From Psychrobacillus psychrodurans (lineage in GTDB: Bacteria > Bacillota > Bacilli > Bacillales_A > Planococcaceae), in NCBI GenBank assembly GCA_900114885.1, contig FOUN01000009.1, positions 62,001 to 126,000 on the forward strand: 64,000 nt of DNA, written 5' to 3'. Below are positions 1 to 8,610 of this stretch, one piece after another. The translations under genes were made by a program, and so were the position numbers. Each line of letters opens with the position of its first letter. Positions within the stretch are counted from its first letter, which is position 1. The notes below the pieces were generated by a model. The model saw only the letters and a list, made by a program, of their open reading frames with translations, made no database searches and was not told the DNA's origin.

Positions 1-689
1 ATAGTAACCGCTCCAAATATAATGGAAGCAACTAACATAAGAACACTACATTTATACAAATGTGGATTTTTTACTAACTGACTAAATGAATTAAACATAC
101 TTCCACCCTGCTCAGCCATTTTTGTAGGTCGGGTTTCGGCATTATTCATTTTAGTACTGTATCCAAATACTCCAGTTATGATAGCAATTGTTACCATCAC
201 TACTGCAAAGTACTCCATTCCTCCTTGCCAAATTCCTAATGCCAATAAAGGTCCAATAATACCTGGTATATAAGAAAATAAAGAATAAAGTGATATTCCC
301 TGTGAACGATCTTTTTCTGGTAGTGCATCAATAATTCCGATCTGTAATGCCATTGAAAAAAAAGCTGTTGAGACTCCTTGTAACATACGAGCAATCAAAA
401 ACCCACCAAGACCAGTTAATGTATATAATATTAAAGCAAATCCATTAATAATAAGAATAACTCTCAACACTTTTATGGGGCCATGTTTTTGAATATAATG
501 ACCTGCCCATGGTCTAAAAAACATGGTAGTAAACAAATATGCCCCCATGATCAAACCTATTGTTGTATTAGTTGCTCCTAGGGCACCCCCTTGTAAAGGA
601 ATAATAACATTTAGTATAGAATTGGCACTAAAATAAAGTAGTACCAGCAAATATAATCGTATAAATGGCCAAGACATAGCTCCACTCAC
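1..689 (-). CDS. cntE: MFS exporter, CntE-like (opine metallophore export), 3' part outside the window
   Basis: Open frame from a GTG at 689 (GGAGG about 11 bases upstream) running off the left edge; about 229 residues are visible. The N-terminus (SGAMSWPFIRLYLLVLLYF) and the stretches GATNTTIGLIMGAY, FFRPWAG, GPIKVLR and FFSMALQIGIIDALPE are typical MFS helices and loops. From memory they match Staphylococcus aureus CntE, the staphylopine exporter, closely. At least six hydrophobic segments are visible. It is the last gene of an A-B-C-D-F-E operon, 52 bases after the cntF-like gene, the same order as in S. aureus. Export of an opine-type metallophore is inferred from sequence and position. 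A generic drug/H+ antiporter is the less likely alternative. Confidence 0.82.
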   Translation of the reverse strand, partial: MSGAMSWPFIRLYLLVLLYFSANSILNVIIPLQGGALGATNTTIGLIMGAYLFTTMFFRPWAGHYIQKHGPIKVLRVILIINGFALILYTLTGLGGFLIARMLQGVSTAFFSMALQIGIIDALPEKDRSQGISLYSLFSYIPGIIGPLLALGIWQGGMEYFAVVMVTIAIITGVFGYSTKMNNAETRPTKMAEQGGSMFNSFSQLVKNPHLYKCSVLMLVASIIFGAVT

Positions 690-741
690 AAGTTTTTCTC
701 CTCCAAACTATTAAAAATTATGTACTTATGGCTTTACCTGG

Positions 742-1488
742 TTAAAACGTTATCAACGACTTTAGTAATTTTCTTGCATAGACAGATTTAACGTCCTTCA
801 AATGTTCAATTTCCACGATTTCTTCTATTTGTCCATCCTTAAAAATAATGACTCTGTCGCAAATATAAGCAGCAGCCTGTATATCATGAGTGATAAAAAC
901 ATAACTCATATTGTAGATTCTTTTTAAATCCTTGAGCAATTCAAGCACTTGTATTTGAACAGATACATCTAATGAACTGATTGCTTCATCTAATAAAATA
1001 CATTTTGGTTCTGTTGAGATAGCTCTTGCAATACAAACTCTTTGAATCTCTCCTCCTGATAACTCATGAGAATATTTGTTTCGATAAGACGAAGGCAGTC
1101 CAACTTGATTTAATAGAGTAGTAATCTTGTCTATATTCTCCTTTTTACTCTTGTTTTGAATCTTCAATGGCTCCAAGATCGCCTCTTCAACAGTAAAAAA
1201 AGGGTTAATGGAAGATTTGTAGTCTTGAAAAACAGCGCTTATATTACCTAATCTCACTCTTCTGTCTTCTACATTCATACCATCAATCAAAACCGTCCCA
1301 CAATCTGGCTTTTCAATTCCCAACATCAAACGCCCTAAAGTTGATTTACCACTGCCACTTTCTCCAATGATACCAAGACACTCTCTACTTCTACATTCGA
1401 GGCTAACATTCTTTAAAATAATCTGCCTTTCCGAAGAAAATAACCCGTTTTTTTTATAGGATTTTTGCACTTTATCAACTTTCAGCAA
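742..1488 (-). CDS. cntF: ABC transporter ATPase, CntF-like
   Basis: ATPase of the nickel/oligopeptide (Opp/Dpp/Nik) type, 248 residues. Walker A GESGSGKST (about 42-50), signature LSGGEIQR (about 143-150), Walker B CILLDEA with the catalytic Glu, and the switch His in FITHD are all present. The start is TTG at 1488, directly after the TAG stop of the preceding ATPase, with a GGGAGGG ribosome site inside the end of that gene, so the two are translationally coupled. It should pair with the CntD-like ATPase to energise the two permeases. It is shorter than many OppF proteins because the C-terminal oligopeptide extension is absent, as in NikE/CntF. Confidence 0.85.
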   Translation of the reverse strand: MLKVDKVQKSYKKNGLFSSERQIILKNVSLECRSRECLGIIGESGSGKSTLGRLMLGIEKPDCGTVLIDGMNVEDRRVRLGNISAVFQDYKSSINPFFTVEEAILEPLKIQNKSKKENIDKITTLLNQVGLPSSYRNKYSHELSGGEIQRVCIARAISTEPKCILLDEAISSLDVSVQIQVLELLKDLKRIYNMSYVFITHDIQAAAYICDRVIIFKDGQIEEIVEIEHLKDVKSVYARKLLKSLITF

Positions 1489-2301
1489 CTATTGTCCCTC
1501 CCCCATAATCCTCTTAAAGTTATTACTCAGAGCCATTCTTGTAGAAACTAGGTATTTTGTATATTCATGTTTTGCTCCTGAAAAAATTTTTTCAGTATTA
1601 CCGCTTTCAATGATTTTTCCATCCTTCATCACTAAAACTTCATCAGCAATTTTCCTTACAACACCTAAATCGTGTGAAATAAAAATCATGGAACAACCAA
1701 TTCTTTCACGTAAGTTAATAAATTGGTCAACTACTTCAAATTGGGAGATGGTATCTAGTGCTGTTGTCGGTTCATCGGCGATAATAATATCTGGCTCTAG
1801 CACAATGGCCAACGCAATCATAATGCGTTGTAGCATCCCACCCGATAACTGATGTGGATACTTATTCATAATTTCTGTAGGATTTATTAACATGACACTT
1901 TCCATGGCACTTTTCATTCTTACTTCCGCTTCGTTTTTACTCCAATCGAAATGTTCAGCAAGTGTTTCCCTTAGATGTACACCGACTACACAGGAGGGGT
2001 CGAATGCAGTCATTCCATTTTGTAGAATCATGCAAAGATTTTTTCCCCTTTTTTTTCTCAACTCTTTTGTGGAAAGTTGGTTTATGTTCTCCCCTTTAAA
2101 AATTATATCTCCCGATTGTTGAAGTGAAGTGCTGTTTAATCTCATGATTGCCCTACAAGTTACAGACTTACCACTACCACTTTCTCCTACAATCGCTAGG
2201 CAGCTTCCTGCTTTTAAATCAAATGAACTATTTTGAATGATCTTTTTCCCAGAAACTATATCCCATACCATTAAGTTTTTAACCTCTAGTATATTCTTCA
2301 T
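1489..2301 (-). CDS. cntD: ABC transporter ATPase, CntD-like
   Basis: First of two ATPases of the importer, 270 residues. Walker A GESGSGKSV (about 38-46), signature LSGGMLQR (about 154-161), Walker B IIIADEPTTALD and switch His in FISHD are visible. The start ATG at 2301 follows the TAG of the cntC-like gene immediately, with AGAGGT upstream. The Dpp/Nik/Cnt family couples ATP hydrolysis to import of metal complexes or peptides. Here the flanking CntA- and CntE-like genes point to metal-opine complexes. Confidence 0.85.
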   Translation of the reverse strand: MKNILEVKNLMVWDIVSGKKIIQNSSFDLKAGSCLAIVGESGSGKSVTCRAIMRLNSTSLQQSGDIIFKGENINQLSTKELRKKRGKNLCMILQNGMTAFDPSCVVGVHLRETLAEHFDWSKNEAEVRMKSAMESVMLINPTEIMNKYPHQLSGGMLQRIMIALAIVLEPDIIIADEPTTALDTISQFEVVDQFINLRERIGCSMIFISHDLGVVRKIADEVLVMKDGKIIESGNTEKIFSGAKHEYTKYLVSTRMALSNNFKRIMGEGQ

Positions 2302-3198
2302 CTAATTCGCTACCTCTTTTTCTCGAACCTTTACAGCAGAATAAGGAGAATTTTCTTTGTACTTATTTTTAGAGATTACTAGTTTTGGGTCTAGAGCAAC
2401 TTGAAGTGAGTCAGATAGAAAATTGAATGCCGATACCACAATGACAATCGCTAATCCGGGAGCCAACATTAATTCCGGTCTTGTGAACATAACTTCCCTC
2501 GCTTCATTCAACATCATTCCCCATTCTGGATTTGGGGCTTGAATTCCTAAACCTAAGAATGAAAAACCAGAAATTTGCAAGATCATTGATCCTATAGATC
2601 CGCTCGAAATCACTGCGATATCAGAGAAGGTAACCGGAACTATATGTTTGAAAATTATTTTAAAATCACTAATACCCGTTGCTTTAGAAAACTTCACATA
2701 ATCCAATTCGGCATACTGCATAACAGAAGTTCTAATAACTCGAGCAAACCAAGCCCATTTTATCAAAGCAAATGCAATTAGGATATTTTCAAGGCCTACC
2801 CCCAATATTCCAATAACCGCAAGCGCCATAACGTAACCAGGAAAAGAAAGCATCGTGTCACATATTCTCATAATTATTGCATCGATTTTCCCTCTAAAGT
2901 AACCAGCCAGAAAACCTAGAATGGCACCAGCTAAAACAGATATAAACAGAACAACTAAAACCCATAATACACTTGGTCGAATTCCATATATAATTCTGGA
3001 TAAAATACATCTTCCTAGATGGTCATTACCTAATAAGTGTTCCCATGAAGGTGAAGCGTATCTAAGACTCATGTTGATTTCATTAGGATCAAATGGTGCA
3101 AATAATGGTGCGAAAATACCAGCAATAATTGTGACAGCAATGATTAATAATGATATCGTAGCTAACCTATCTCTACTTAAGTTTCTCAGTATTCTCAT
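2302..3198 (-). CDS. cntC: ABC transporter permease, CntC-like
   Basis: Inner-membrane permease of the DppC/NikC family, 298 residues. It has an N-terminal TM segment (about 12-33), a further five predicted TM segments, and the cytoplasmic EAA-type loop around YVKFSKATGISDFKIIFKHI that contacts the ATPase. The extracytoplasmic loop LLGNDHLGRCILSRIIYGIR is typical of the DppC subfamily. The ATG overlaps the end of the cntB-like gene (TTTAA-ATG), so the two are coupled. It forms the translocation pore with the CntB-like protein. Confidence 0.84.
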   Translation of the reverse strand: MRILRNLSRDRLATISLLIIAVTIIAGIFAPLFAPFDPNEINMSLRYASPSWEHLLGNDHLGRCILSRIIYGIRPSVLWVLVVLFISVLAGAILGFLAGYFRGKIDAIIMRICDTMLSFPGYVMALAVIGILGVGLENILIAFALIKWAWFARVIRTSVMQYAELDYVKFSKATGISDFKIIFKHIVPVTFSDIAVISSGSIGSMILQISGFSFLGLGIQAPNPEWGMMLNEAREVMFTRPELMLAPGLAIVIVVSAFNFLSDSLQVALDPKLVISKNKYKENSPYSAVKVREKEVAN

Positions 3199-4131
3199 TT
3201 AAAGATCATTCCTTAACTTAGGATTCATAAAAGCATTAATAATATCGGAGATTGTATTAAACAAAACAAAGGCAGCTGCTAATATAAGCACATATGCTTG
3301 AATAATAGGAAAGTCTCTACCTAGAATTGCTTTCACACTTAGACTTCCTAATCCTGGCCACGCAAAAACATTTTCTATAACGACTGTACTTCCCAATATG
3401 ATAGGTATTGCCATACCAAATATTGAAATGGATACTTGCAATGAATTCCTTAATATATGCATGGTAATTTTCTTCTCAGGCAAACCGGATGCCCTTCCAT
3501 ACAAGACATAATCCTCATTTAAATTGTTTAACATGGATGATCTAATATTTCTAAAATATATACCAGCATAACTTATCGTGATAACAATAACCGGTAAGAT
3601 ATAACTGCTATACGAAACCATTCCACTTGTTGGTAATAAGTCTAATTTAACGGAGACATACCAAATCATAATTGTCGCTAACCAGTAGGACGGCATTGCT
3701 GTTAAAACAAACGAAAATCCTCTTATTGATTTATCGATTACTTGCCCTTCCTTTAACGCACAAGTAACTCCTAATAATATGGACATAAAGATAATGGCAA
3801 TAGATGAAATTAACGTTAACTTTAAGGTATTTAAGAATGCTGGACCTATCAGTGACCATACAGGTTTACCATTAATGTATGATTCTCCAAAGTCCAACTG
3901 TAAGGAGGAAATGAACCAATCAAAATAACGTAAGATAAATGGCTTATCTAGCCCCAACTCTTCTTTTGTTTGTTCTAATAATTCTTCTGTTATCTCTGGA
4001 ACACCTTGCGCTTGTAATACCACTTCAGCTGGATCTAAAGGAGAAAGATTAATTAAGACAAACGTCAAAAATGAAATGATTAAAAGTAAAGGGACGGATA
4101 CGAGGATCCTTTTAACAATATAACTTCCCAC
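3199..4131 (-). CDS. cntB: ABC transporter permease, CntB-like
   Basis: Permease of the DppB/NikB family with six TM segments, the first starting at IVKRILVSVPLLLIISF. The EAA-type loop is ASGLPEKKITMHILRNSL. The frame is open from an ATG at 4149, but the AAGGAGA ribosome site lies inside those first codons, so the GTG at 4131 is the better start (310 residues). It is 93 bases downstream of the binding-protein gene, separated by a hairpin, which is usual where the binding protein must be made in excess. Import of an opine-metal complex is inferred from the operon. Confidence 0.82.
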   Translation of the reverse strand: MGSYIVKRILVSVPLLLIISFLTFVLINLSPLDPAEVVLQAQGVPEITEELLEQTKEELGLDKPFILRYFDWFISSLQLDFGESYINGKPVWSLIGPAFLNTLKLTLISSIAIIFMSILLGVTCALKEGQVIDKSIRGFSFVLTAMPSYWLATIMIWYVSVKLDLLPTSGMVSYSSYILPVIVITISYAGIYFRNIRSSMLNNLNEDYVLYGRASGLPEKKITMHILRNSLQVSISIFGMAIPIILGSTVVIENVFAWPGLGSLSVKAILGRDFPIIQAYVLILAAAFVLFNTISDIINAFMNPKLRNDL

Positions 4132-4192
4132 AGCAAATCTCCTTTCCATTTAACTATCAAACTTTAAACATTTATTCTTTTTTGCTAGTAAA

Positions 4193-4211
4193 AGAGGGGG
4201 AAATCCCCTCT
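4193..4211 (-). terminator. Intra-operon hairpin between cntA and cntB
   Basis: A 7-bp perfect stem (AGAGGGG/CCCCTCT) with a 5-base loop, followed on the minus strand by only three T residues. It is too weak for full termination and more likely a partial terminator or 3'-end stabiliser that raises binding-protein mRNA over the rest of the operon. Confidence 0.5.
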
Positions 4212-4224
4212 CTTATTAATATTT

Positions 4225-5844
4225 TTACTTAAAGTTCATCAACTCAAATGGAAGCTCAAATTGAGTTTGCTTGAATGATATTCCTTTTAAATTTTGTGGG
4301 GCTACTACAGTGACACTTCCATTTGAAATAGGGATAAAAACTGCTTCTTCATGAACAATTGTCAAAATATCAGCGTACAATGATTTTCTAGTTTCTTCAT
4401 TTGTCGAGACCATAATTTGTTCAATTTTCTTGTAAAGTTCATCTGCATGTTCAATGCCTTTTGTCGTGTGCAAATAAGATGCCTCAGAAGTAAAAGCTGA
4501 GATTGTACTTTGTGGGTCATACGCTAGCCCCCAGGTTTGATTGAATAATAAATCATAGTCGCCGGTAGATCTTCTATTAGCTATTGAAGTTGACTCTTCA
4601 CCTATAATCTCCAGATGAAGGCCAATCTCTTCTAAAGAGGCTTGTATAAATTCAGCCTGGGTTTTTTGAGAGGAAGAATTGCTATCATAATAGAGCTTCA
4701 TAACTAATTTTTTTCCTTCTTTGGTTCTAACTTCATCTCCATTTTCTAGTTTCCATCCATCTTTTTCTAGAATATCTTTGGCTTTTTCTACATCATAGCC
4801 TCGCTCCTTTAAGTCAACATTGGCATAGTTTACATTTGGTGAAAATAGTGTATTAGCCACTGACTCTGTACCATTAAAGATATCCTTACTAATTGTTTCT
4901 CTATCAATTGAGTACCATATGGCTTCACGAACCGCTATTTCACTTATTGGATTATCTTGTTTACTGCTATTGGCTACTATCATTTTAGTGTTCATTGGTT
5001 CACTTCTTATAAGTTGATATTCTCCGGAATCGACTAATTGATTCATGGGTTCGATAGCGAGACTATCTGCTCCACGATCATCTGTAAATACAAAATTGAC
5101 TTCTCCTTTTTGTAATGCTAGCAATGTCGTTTCCCCAGCAGGAAGTACTTTTGACGTAATTTTTTTTATTTCAGGTGTTCCATTCCAGTAGTCTTCATTT
5201 GCTTCAAAAGTGGCAAATTCATCGATTTTATGTTCTGTGAGCATATATGGACCAGTACCGTTATAGCCACTTACGCCATCTTTCGTTTCCCCATTTTTAA
5301 AATCTTTTGGTGATATGAATACATAAGGTCTCGTCATAGACAATTCAGCCAAAGTTGGATAGTATGTTTCGGACAGTGCTAATTCAACTGTGAACTCATC
5401 TACTACATTCACACTTTCAATTTTTGTAGATAACTTAATCCAGGCATGCTTCTCTGCATTATTTTGTACAGCCTCAATATTTTTCTTCACTGCCTCTGCG
5501 TTAAACAGCACCCCATCATGAAATTTCACATCTTGTCTTAAAAAGAACGTGTATATTTTTCCATCTTCTGAAACTTCCCAAGACTCAGCGAGTAAAGGTT
5601 TGATCCCATCTTCCGTGTTTTCAACCAAGGATTCATAGACCATCCCTTGTGCCGGCATTGAACCAGAGTACAAATGTGGGTTCATATCATTAATATCTTT
5701 AGCAGATGCATAAACAATCTCATTTTCATTATTAGCAGAATCACCCGTTTTCTCATTATTAGAACTTTCAGCTGAGCAAGCCGCCAAAATGGATATAATC
5801 AATAATATTAAACACACTAACTTAAACTTTTTCATTAACAACAT
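4225..5844 (-). CDS. cntA: Metallophore/nickel-type solute-binding lipoprotein, CntA-like
   Basis: 539-residue SBP_bac_5 family lipoprotein with a signal peptide ending in the lipobox LAAC (Cys about 23). Segments such as KDINDMNPHLYSGSM, DGIKPLLAESWEVSEDGK, KNGETKDGVSGYNGTGPY, FTDDRGADSL and FNQTWGLAYDPQSTI agree, from memory, with S. aureus CntA over the whole length. That is much closer than generic OppA/DppA. The start is ATG 5844 (or 5835) behind AAGGGGAG. It is the first gene of the operon, about 190 bases downstream of a Zur-like palindrome. In the family it binds a metal-staphylopine type complex outside the membrane. The exact opine and metal are not deducible here. Confidence 0.85.
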   Translation of the reverse strand: MLLMKKFKLVCLILLIISILAACSAESSNNEKTGDSANNENEIVYASAKDINDMNPHLYSGSMPAQGMVYESLVENTEDGIKPLLAESWEVSEDGKIYTFFLRQDVKFHDGVLFNAEAVKKNIEAVQNNAEKHAWIKLSTKIESVNVVDEFTVELALSETYYPTLAELSMTRPYVFISPKDFKNGETKDGVSGYNGTGPYMLTEHKIDEFATFEANEDYWNGTPEIKKITSKVLPAGETTLLALQKGEVNFVFTDDRGADSLAIEPMNQLVDSGEYQLIRSEPMNTKMIVANSSKQDNPISEIAVREAIWYSIDRETISKDIFNGTESVANTLFSPNVNYANVDLKERGYDVEKAKDILEKDGWKLENGDEVRTKEGKKLVMKLYYDSNSSSQKTQAEFIQASLEEIGLHLEIIGEESTSIANRRSTGDYDLLFNQTWGLAYDPQSTISAFTSEASYLHTTKGIEHADELYKKIEQIMVSTNEETRKSLYADILTIVHEEAVFIPISNGSVTVVAPQNLKGISFKQTQFELPFELMNFK

Positions 5845-6036
5845 ATTTCTCCCCTTCAGCCTTATTAATTTGAATTAACGCGTTTTAATGAGTTAACATG
5901 ATCTAACTTAAATTACTTCCACCTTCTAGAGGATTCCAGTGGTTGTCAGTATATGAACCTATTTTTTAAGTCGAGTCATATTTTCAATCGTTTGCTCCTA
6001 TACTATTTCCAATGATCCTTCCTTATAGAGTAATAT

Positions 6037-6069
6037 AATCGTAAATAGTAATGATTACTATTTACGATT
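6037..6069. promoter_or_regulatory. 33-bp perfect palindrome with Zur/Fur-like core, upstream of cntA
   Basis: Perfect inverted repeat of 16 bp around G6053. The inner 15 bp (6046-6060) read TAGTAAT-G-ATTACTA. That is the 7-1-7 layout of Bacillus Fur-family operators and matches the Zur consensus TCGTAATNATTACGA except for one position per half. The outer arms TCGTAAA...TTTACGA repeat the Zur half-site TCGTAA. A TTGTAA at 6071-6076 could be a minus-strand -35 box, putting the operator over the promoter of the cnt-like operon. Zinc-responsive repression is inferred; in S. aureus cnt is known to be under Fur and Zur. The remainder of 5845-6374 shows no supported gene. Confidence 0.7.
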
Positions 6070-6410
6070 TACAATTGAATTATAGCATTATATTCCATAT
6101 AGTCAATTCGTAAATTTCCACTAAATACAATTTTTTGTTTCTGCTGCCGCAAAAGGACATTCTTCATAGAGAACAACATTTTAATAGTGGTGTAGAGAAT
6201 CATAAGTGAATATTACTGATAAATAACAATAATGTTGTTTGAAAACGCAAGTTTTGCTATTCGTTTATCGGACCAGATGGTGAATACTTAGTGTATTAAA
6301 TATGCTAAAATAAAGAAATTGCAATGAAGAAAGTACTTAAAGTAACGGTGTTTTTAATTGAAATATAAAAAGATGTGAGTGAGTATATGGGTGAAATGGA
6401 GACATTTAAT

Positions 6411-7205
6411 ATGAAAAACGTGTGGATAAGAATTTTAGTAGTAGTGATAATAGGCATCACCATTTGGAATTTTATAACCTACCTTAGTGATACGTTTATA
6501 GGGGAAGGATATAGTAGAACAAATCATTTTTTTATTGCTGTAATTACTTCTGCATTAACCTTTATCCTCATCCAAATAGCACTTAAAGTTGATAAAGTAC
6601 ATTGGAAATCAATCGGACAAGGAACATTCAAAACGAATATTTTTTTATTTTCACTTGGATTTTTTCTTTGGGTTGTACCTGCATCCATTGGTTTAATTAT
6701 TTGTTTAACACTAGGATGGGTTGAAGTAACATTATTTTCTGGTTTAGAAAACTTATTGTTTAGTATCTTGATTTTATTCATTACTGTATTCCTGATTGAA
6801 GCGTTACCTGAAGAACTTATTTTTAGAGGATATATTTATCGCTATCTAAATGTAGATTTTCCTCATTGGATAACGCTTATTATTCAGACATTACTTTTTT
6901 CATTTTTCGCCTATTTTATAGGGGCGATTTATTCATTCGAGCAGCTTCAATTCATTCCCGGATTTGCTCTGATACTGGGTTATCTTAGGGCGGTTTCAGG
7001 AAACATATGGACTTCCATAGGATTCCACGTTGCTATAATGACAGCAATGCAAATTTTAGGACCAATTCATAGTCACTTTGATGTAAGTGGGATGATGATG
7101 CTTCAATTTTTTGCTTTTATTTTACTTCCAAGTGCAATCGCTGCAACTGTATTATCAGTTATATTCCCAAATCATCAGTGGTATAAAAAAGAGCCTATTT
7201 TTTAA
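6411..7205 (+). CDS. CPBP-family intramembrane metalloprotease
   Basis: 264-residue polytopic membrane protein with about 7-8 hydrophobic segments. It carries the CPBP (Abi/CAAX protease-like) motif EExxxR as PEELIFRG (Glu134, Glu135, Arg139) and a later GFHVAIM segment with the second conserved His. The frame is open from GTG 6375, but ATG 6411 has the only convincing ribosome site (GGAG, 9-base spacing), so that start is used. Family members cleave within membranes or act in bacteriocin self-immunity; the substrate is unknown. The usual Asn after the last His (HxxxN) is not apparent (HVAIMTAMQ). It is alone on the plus strand, with no partner gene. Confidence 0.8.
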   Translation: MKNVWIRILVVVIIGITIWNFITYLSDTFIGEGYSRTNHFFIAVITSALTFILIQIALKVDKVHWKSIGQGTFKTNIFLFSLGFFLWVVPASIGLIICLTLGWVEVTLFSGLENLLFSILILFITVFLIEALPEELIFRGYIYRYLNVDFPHWITLIIQTLLFSFFAYFIGAIYSFEQLQFIPGFALILGYLRAVSGNIWTSIGFHVAIMTAMQILGPIHSHFDVSGMMMLQFFAFILLPSAIAATVLSVIFPNHQWYKKEPIF

Positions 7206-7303
7206 CCGTAAATTAACATACGATGATTTTTTGAAGGATATTGAATACCTATTATCTGATCGCATCACTGAATATCTTAGTTTCACCACGCATACAAAGA
7301 GAT

Positions 7304-7536
7304 TGGGACAGAAGCAGAAATTTTATTGGATAAGGAGAAACCTTTACTAAATAATGGATTTTTAATAAAACTGATTGGAATGAAGGGGCGACTCCTACGG
7401 TAATAGCGTGACACCTGAGACTACAGGCTCAGGCCACGCCCGTGGAAAGCGTCCCTGGAATGGAAATCAATTTTGTGCACAGCAAAAAACAGCATTTTTC
7501 TCACAGAGAAAAATGCTGTTTTGAGGTTCTGTCCCA
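7304..7536. repeat. MITE-like intergenic repeat with inverted ends and a 17-bp hairpin
   Basis: A 233-bp block with 10-bp inverted ends (TGGGACAGAA at 7304-7313, TTCTGTCCCA at 7527-7536). Its middle is unusually GC-rich (GGGGCGACTCCTACGG, CCACGCCCGTGG, AAGCGTCCCTGG). Near the right end is a perfect 17-bp stem (7486-7502 with 7506-7522, 3-base loop); on the minus strand it is followed by six T residues and could terminate transcription. From memory, blocks containing GGCGACTCCTACGG and CCACGCCCGTGGAAAGCGTCC recur between genes in Lysinibacillus/Psychrobacillus-type genomes. No coding potential is seen in 7206-7615. Confidence 0.65.
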
Positions 7537-7615
7537 GCCTTTTTAAAATGATAAATCTTCATAAGTGTTTCGGAAAAAGAACAATTTGAGTGTTAAAATC
7601 GTGTAATCAGCACTT

Positions 7616-7960
7616 CTAAAAACCCTTTTTATATTGTATTGCTAAGTAAATTCCACCAGCTAAAAATGTAAGCGCATATTTGAACAAGAAAAAAATGGTC
7701 CACATATAATCTTTAGGAAAAATCAGGTCACATAGAATAATTGCCCACAGCATACAGTAACTGCTTTTCAAAAAGATGCTATTCGTCCGTTCGTCTTCTT
7801 TCCCAATTTTCTTATAAAATACATAAGCAAAAATCGCACTACTCATGAGTAGTAAAAAACCAAATCCAATGAGTAAATTCCAATTTCCCGTAGAATGTTC
7901 AGCCCAGGACTTTAAAGGATAAAAAACTGCGTTAGAAATATCTGAGAAGTTAATTTGCAT
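7616..7960 (-). CDS. Small four-helix membrane protein paired with an HTH regulator
   Basis: 114-residue protein with about four hydrophobic stretches (WNLLIGFGFLLLMSSAIFAYVFY, SYCMLWAIILCDLIF, WTIFFLFKYALTF, AGGIYLAIQY) and a charged loop KKIGKEDERTNSIFLKS. The chosen ATG is at 7960, behind AAGGAAG; a GTG three codons earlier lies inside that ribosome site. It overlaps the end of the HTH gene by about 11 bases, so the two are cotranscribed. Such XRE-regulator plus small membrane protein pairs (DUF2178-like) are common in Bacillales. Function unknown. Confidence 0.7.
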   Translation of the reverse strand: MQINFSDISNAVFYPLKSWAEHSTGNWNLLIGFGFLLLMSSAIFAYVFYKKIGKEDERTNSIFLKSSYCMLWAIILCDLIFPKDYMWTIFFLFKYALTFLAGGIYLAIQYKKGF

Positions 7961-8189
7961 TTTGATCACTTCCTTTCACGTAAGTAAAAATATCGTTTAC
8001 ATCCACATTAAAAAATTGGGCAATTCGAAAGGCTAACAGCATAGTCGGTATATAATTTCCTTTTTCCATTACGAAGATGGTTTGTTTGGAAACCCCAACT
8101 TTCTCAGCTAATTCTTGCTGAGACATTCTGGCAAGTACTCGATATTCATAAACCTTATTTGTTATTGAATCACCAAAATCTTTCTTCAT
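7950..8189 (-). CDS. XRE-family helix-turn-helix regulator
   Basis: 79-residue one-domain repressor. The HTH reads EYRVLARMSQQELAEKVGVS followed by KQTIFVMEKGNYIPT, ending with a typical HTH_3 helix LAFRIAQFFNVDVNDIF. The frame extends upstream to 8300, but AGAGGTG lies six bases before ATG 8189, and the usual start of this family (MKKDFGDSITNKV) agrees. It probably controls itself and the overlapping membrane-protein gene. Length and sequence are typical of the YozG/YgzD-like group. Confidence 0.82.
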   Translation of the reverse strand: MKKDFGDSITNKVYEYRVLARMSQQELAEKVGVSKQTIFVMEKGNYIPTMLLAFRIAQFFNVDVNDIFTYVKGSDQNAN

Positions 8190-8491
8190 GACCATCACCT
8201 CTTGAATCAAATTATAAACTTTGTTTGTATAAAAGTAAAGTAAACTTATACAAAATAACGCAACACCTTTATATTTACTTAAAATACTTTGATCTAACAA
8301 AATTTAGGATTCCATCGGGTTCATATATCGATTTGGCTACACTCTTTGATCTTCATTGGTGCAATCAGATGAAAATGTAAAGTTCTATAAGTATTGGACC
8401 TCAATTAACCAGCTCAATTGTGATTTTATTTAAACAATAACTGTCTTTAAATGGTGATTCCTTGCTATAGAACACTTCTTAAATAATTTCA

Positions 8492-8528
8492 ATAAAAAAA
8501 AGCGACTAACTCATTATGAGAAAGTCGC
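8492..8528 (-). terminator. Rho-independent terminator of the chemoreceptor gene
   Basis: Minus-strand stem GCGACT/AGTCGC (8502-8507 with 8523-8528), extended by an inner CTCA/TGAG pairing and followed by eight T residues. It lies about 80 bases after the stop of the chemoreceptor gene. Nothing else is recognised in 8190-8491. Confidence 0.8.
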
Positions 8529-8610
8529 AAAATTGGACTTGCTATTGATTTCTTCAATAACAATTTTGTTCAATATTTTTTTGGGGAAAGAGCTTCTTAA
8601 CATCCCTTCT

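Noticed and set aside
6246-6298. Short plus-strand frame KFCYSFIGPDGEYLVY ending at a stop
   Set aside because: Too short to tell from chance, with no start and an in-frame stop just upstream.
7111-7350. 79-codon plus-strand open frame overlapping the CPBP gene end
   Set aside because: Out of frame with the CPBP gene and running into the repeat; no ribosome site.
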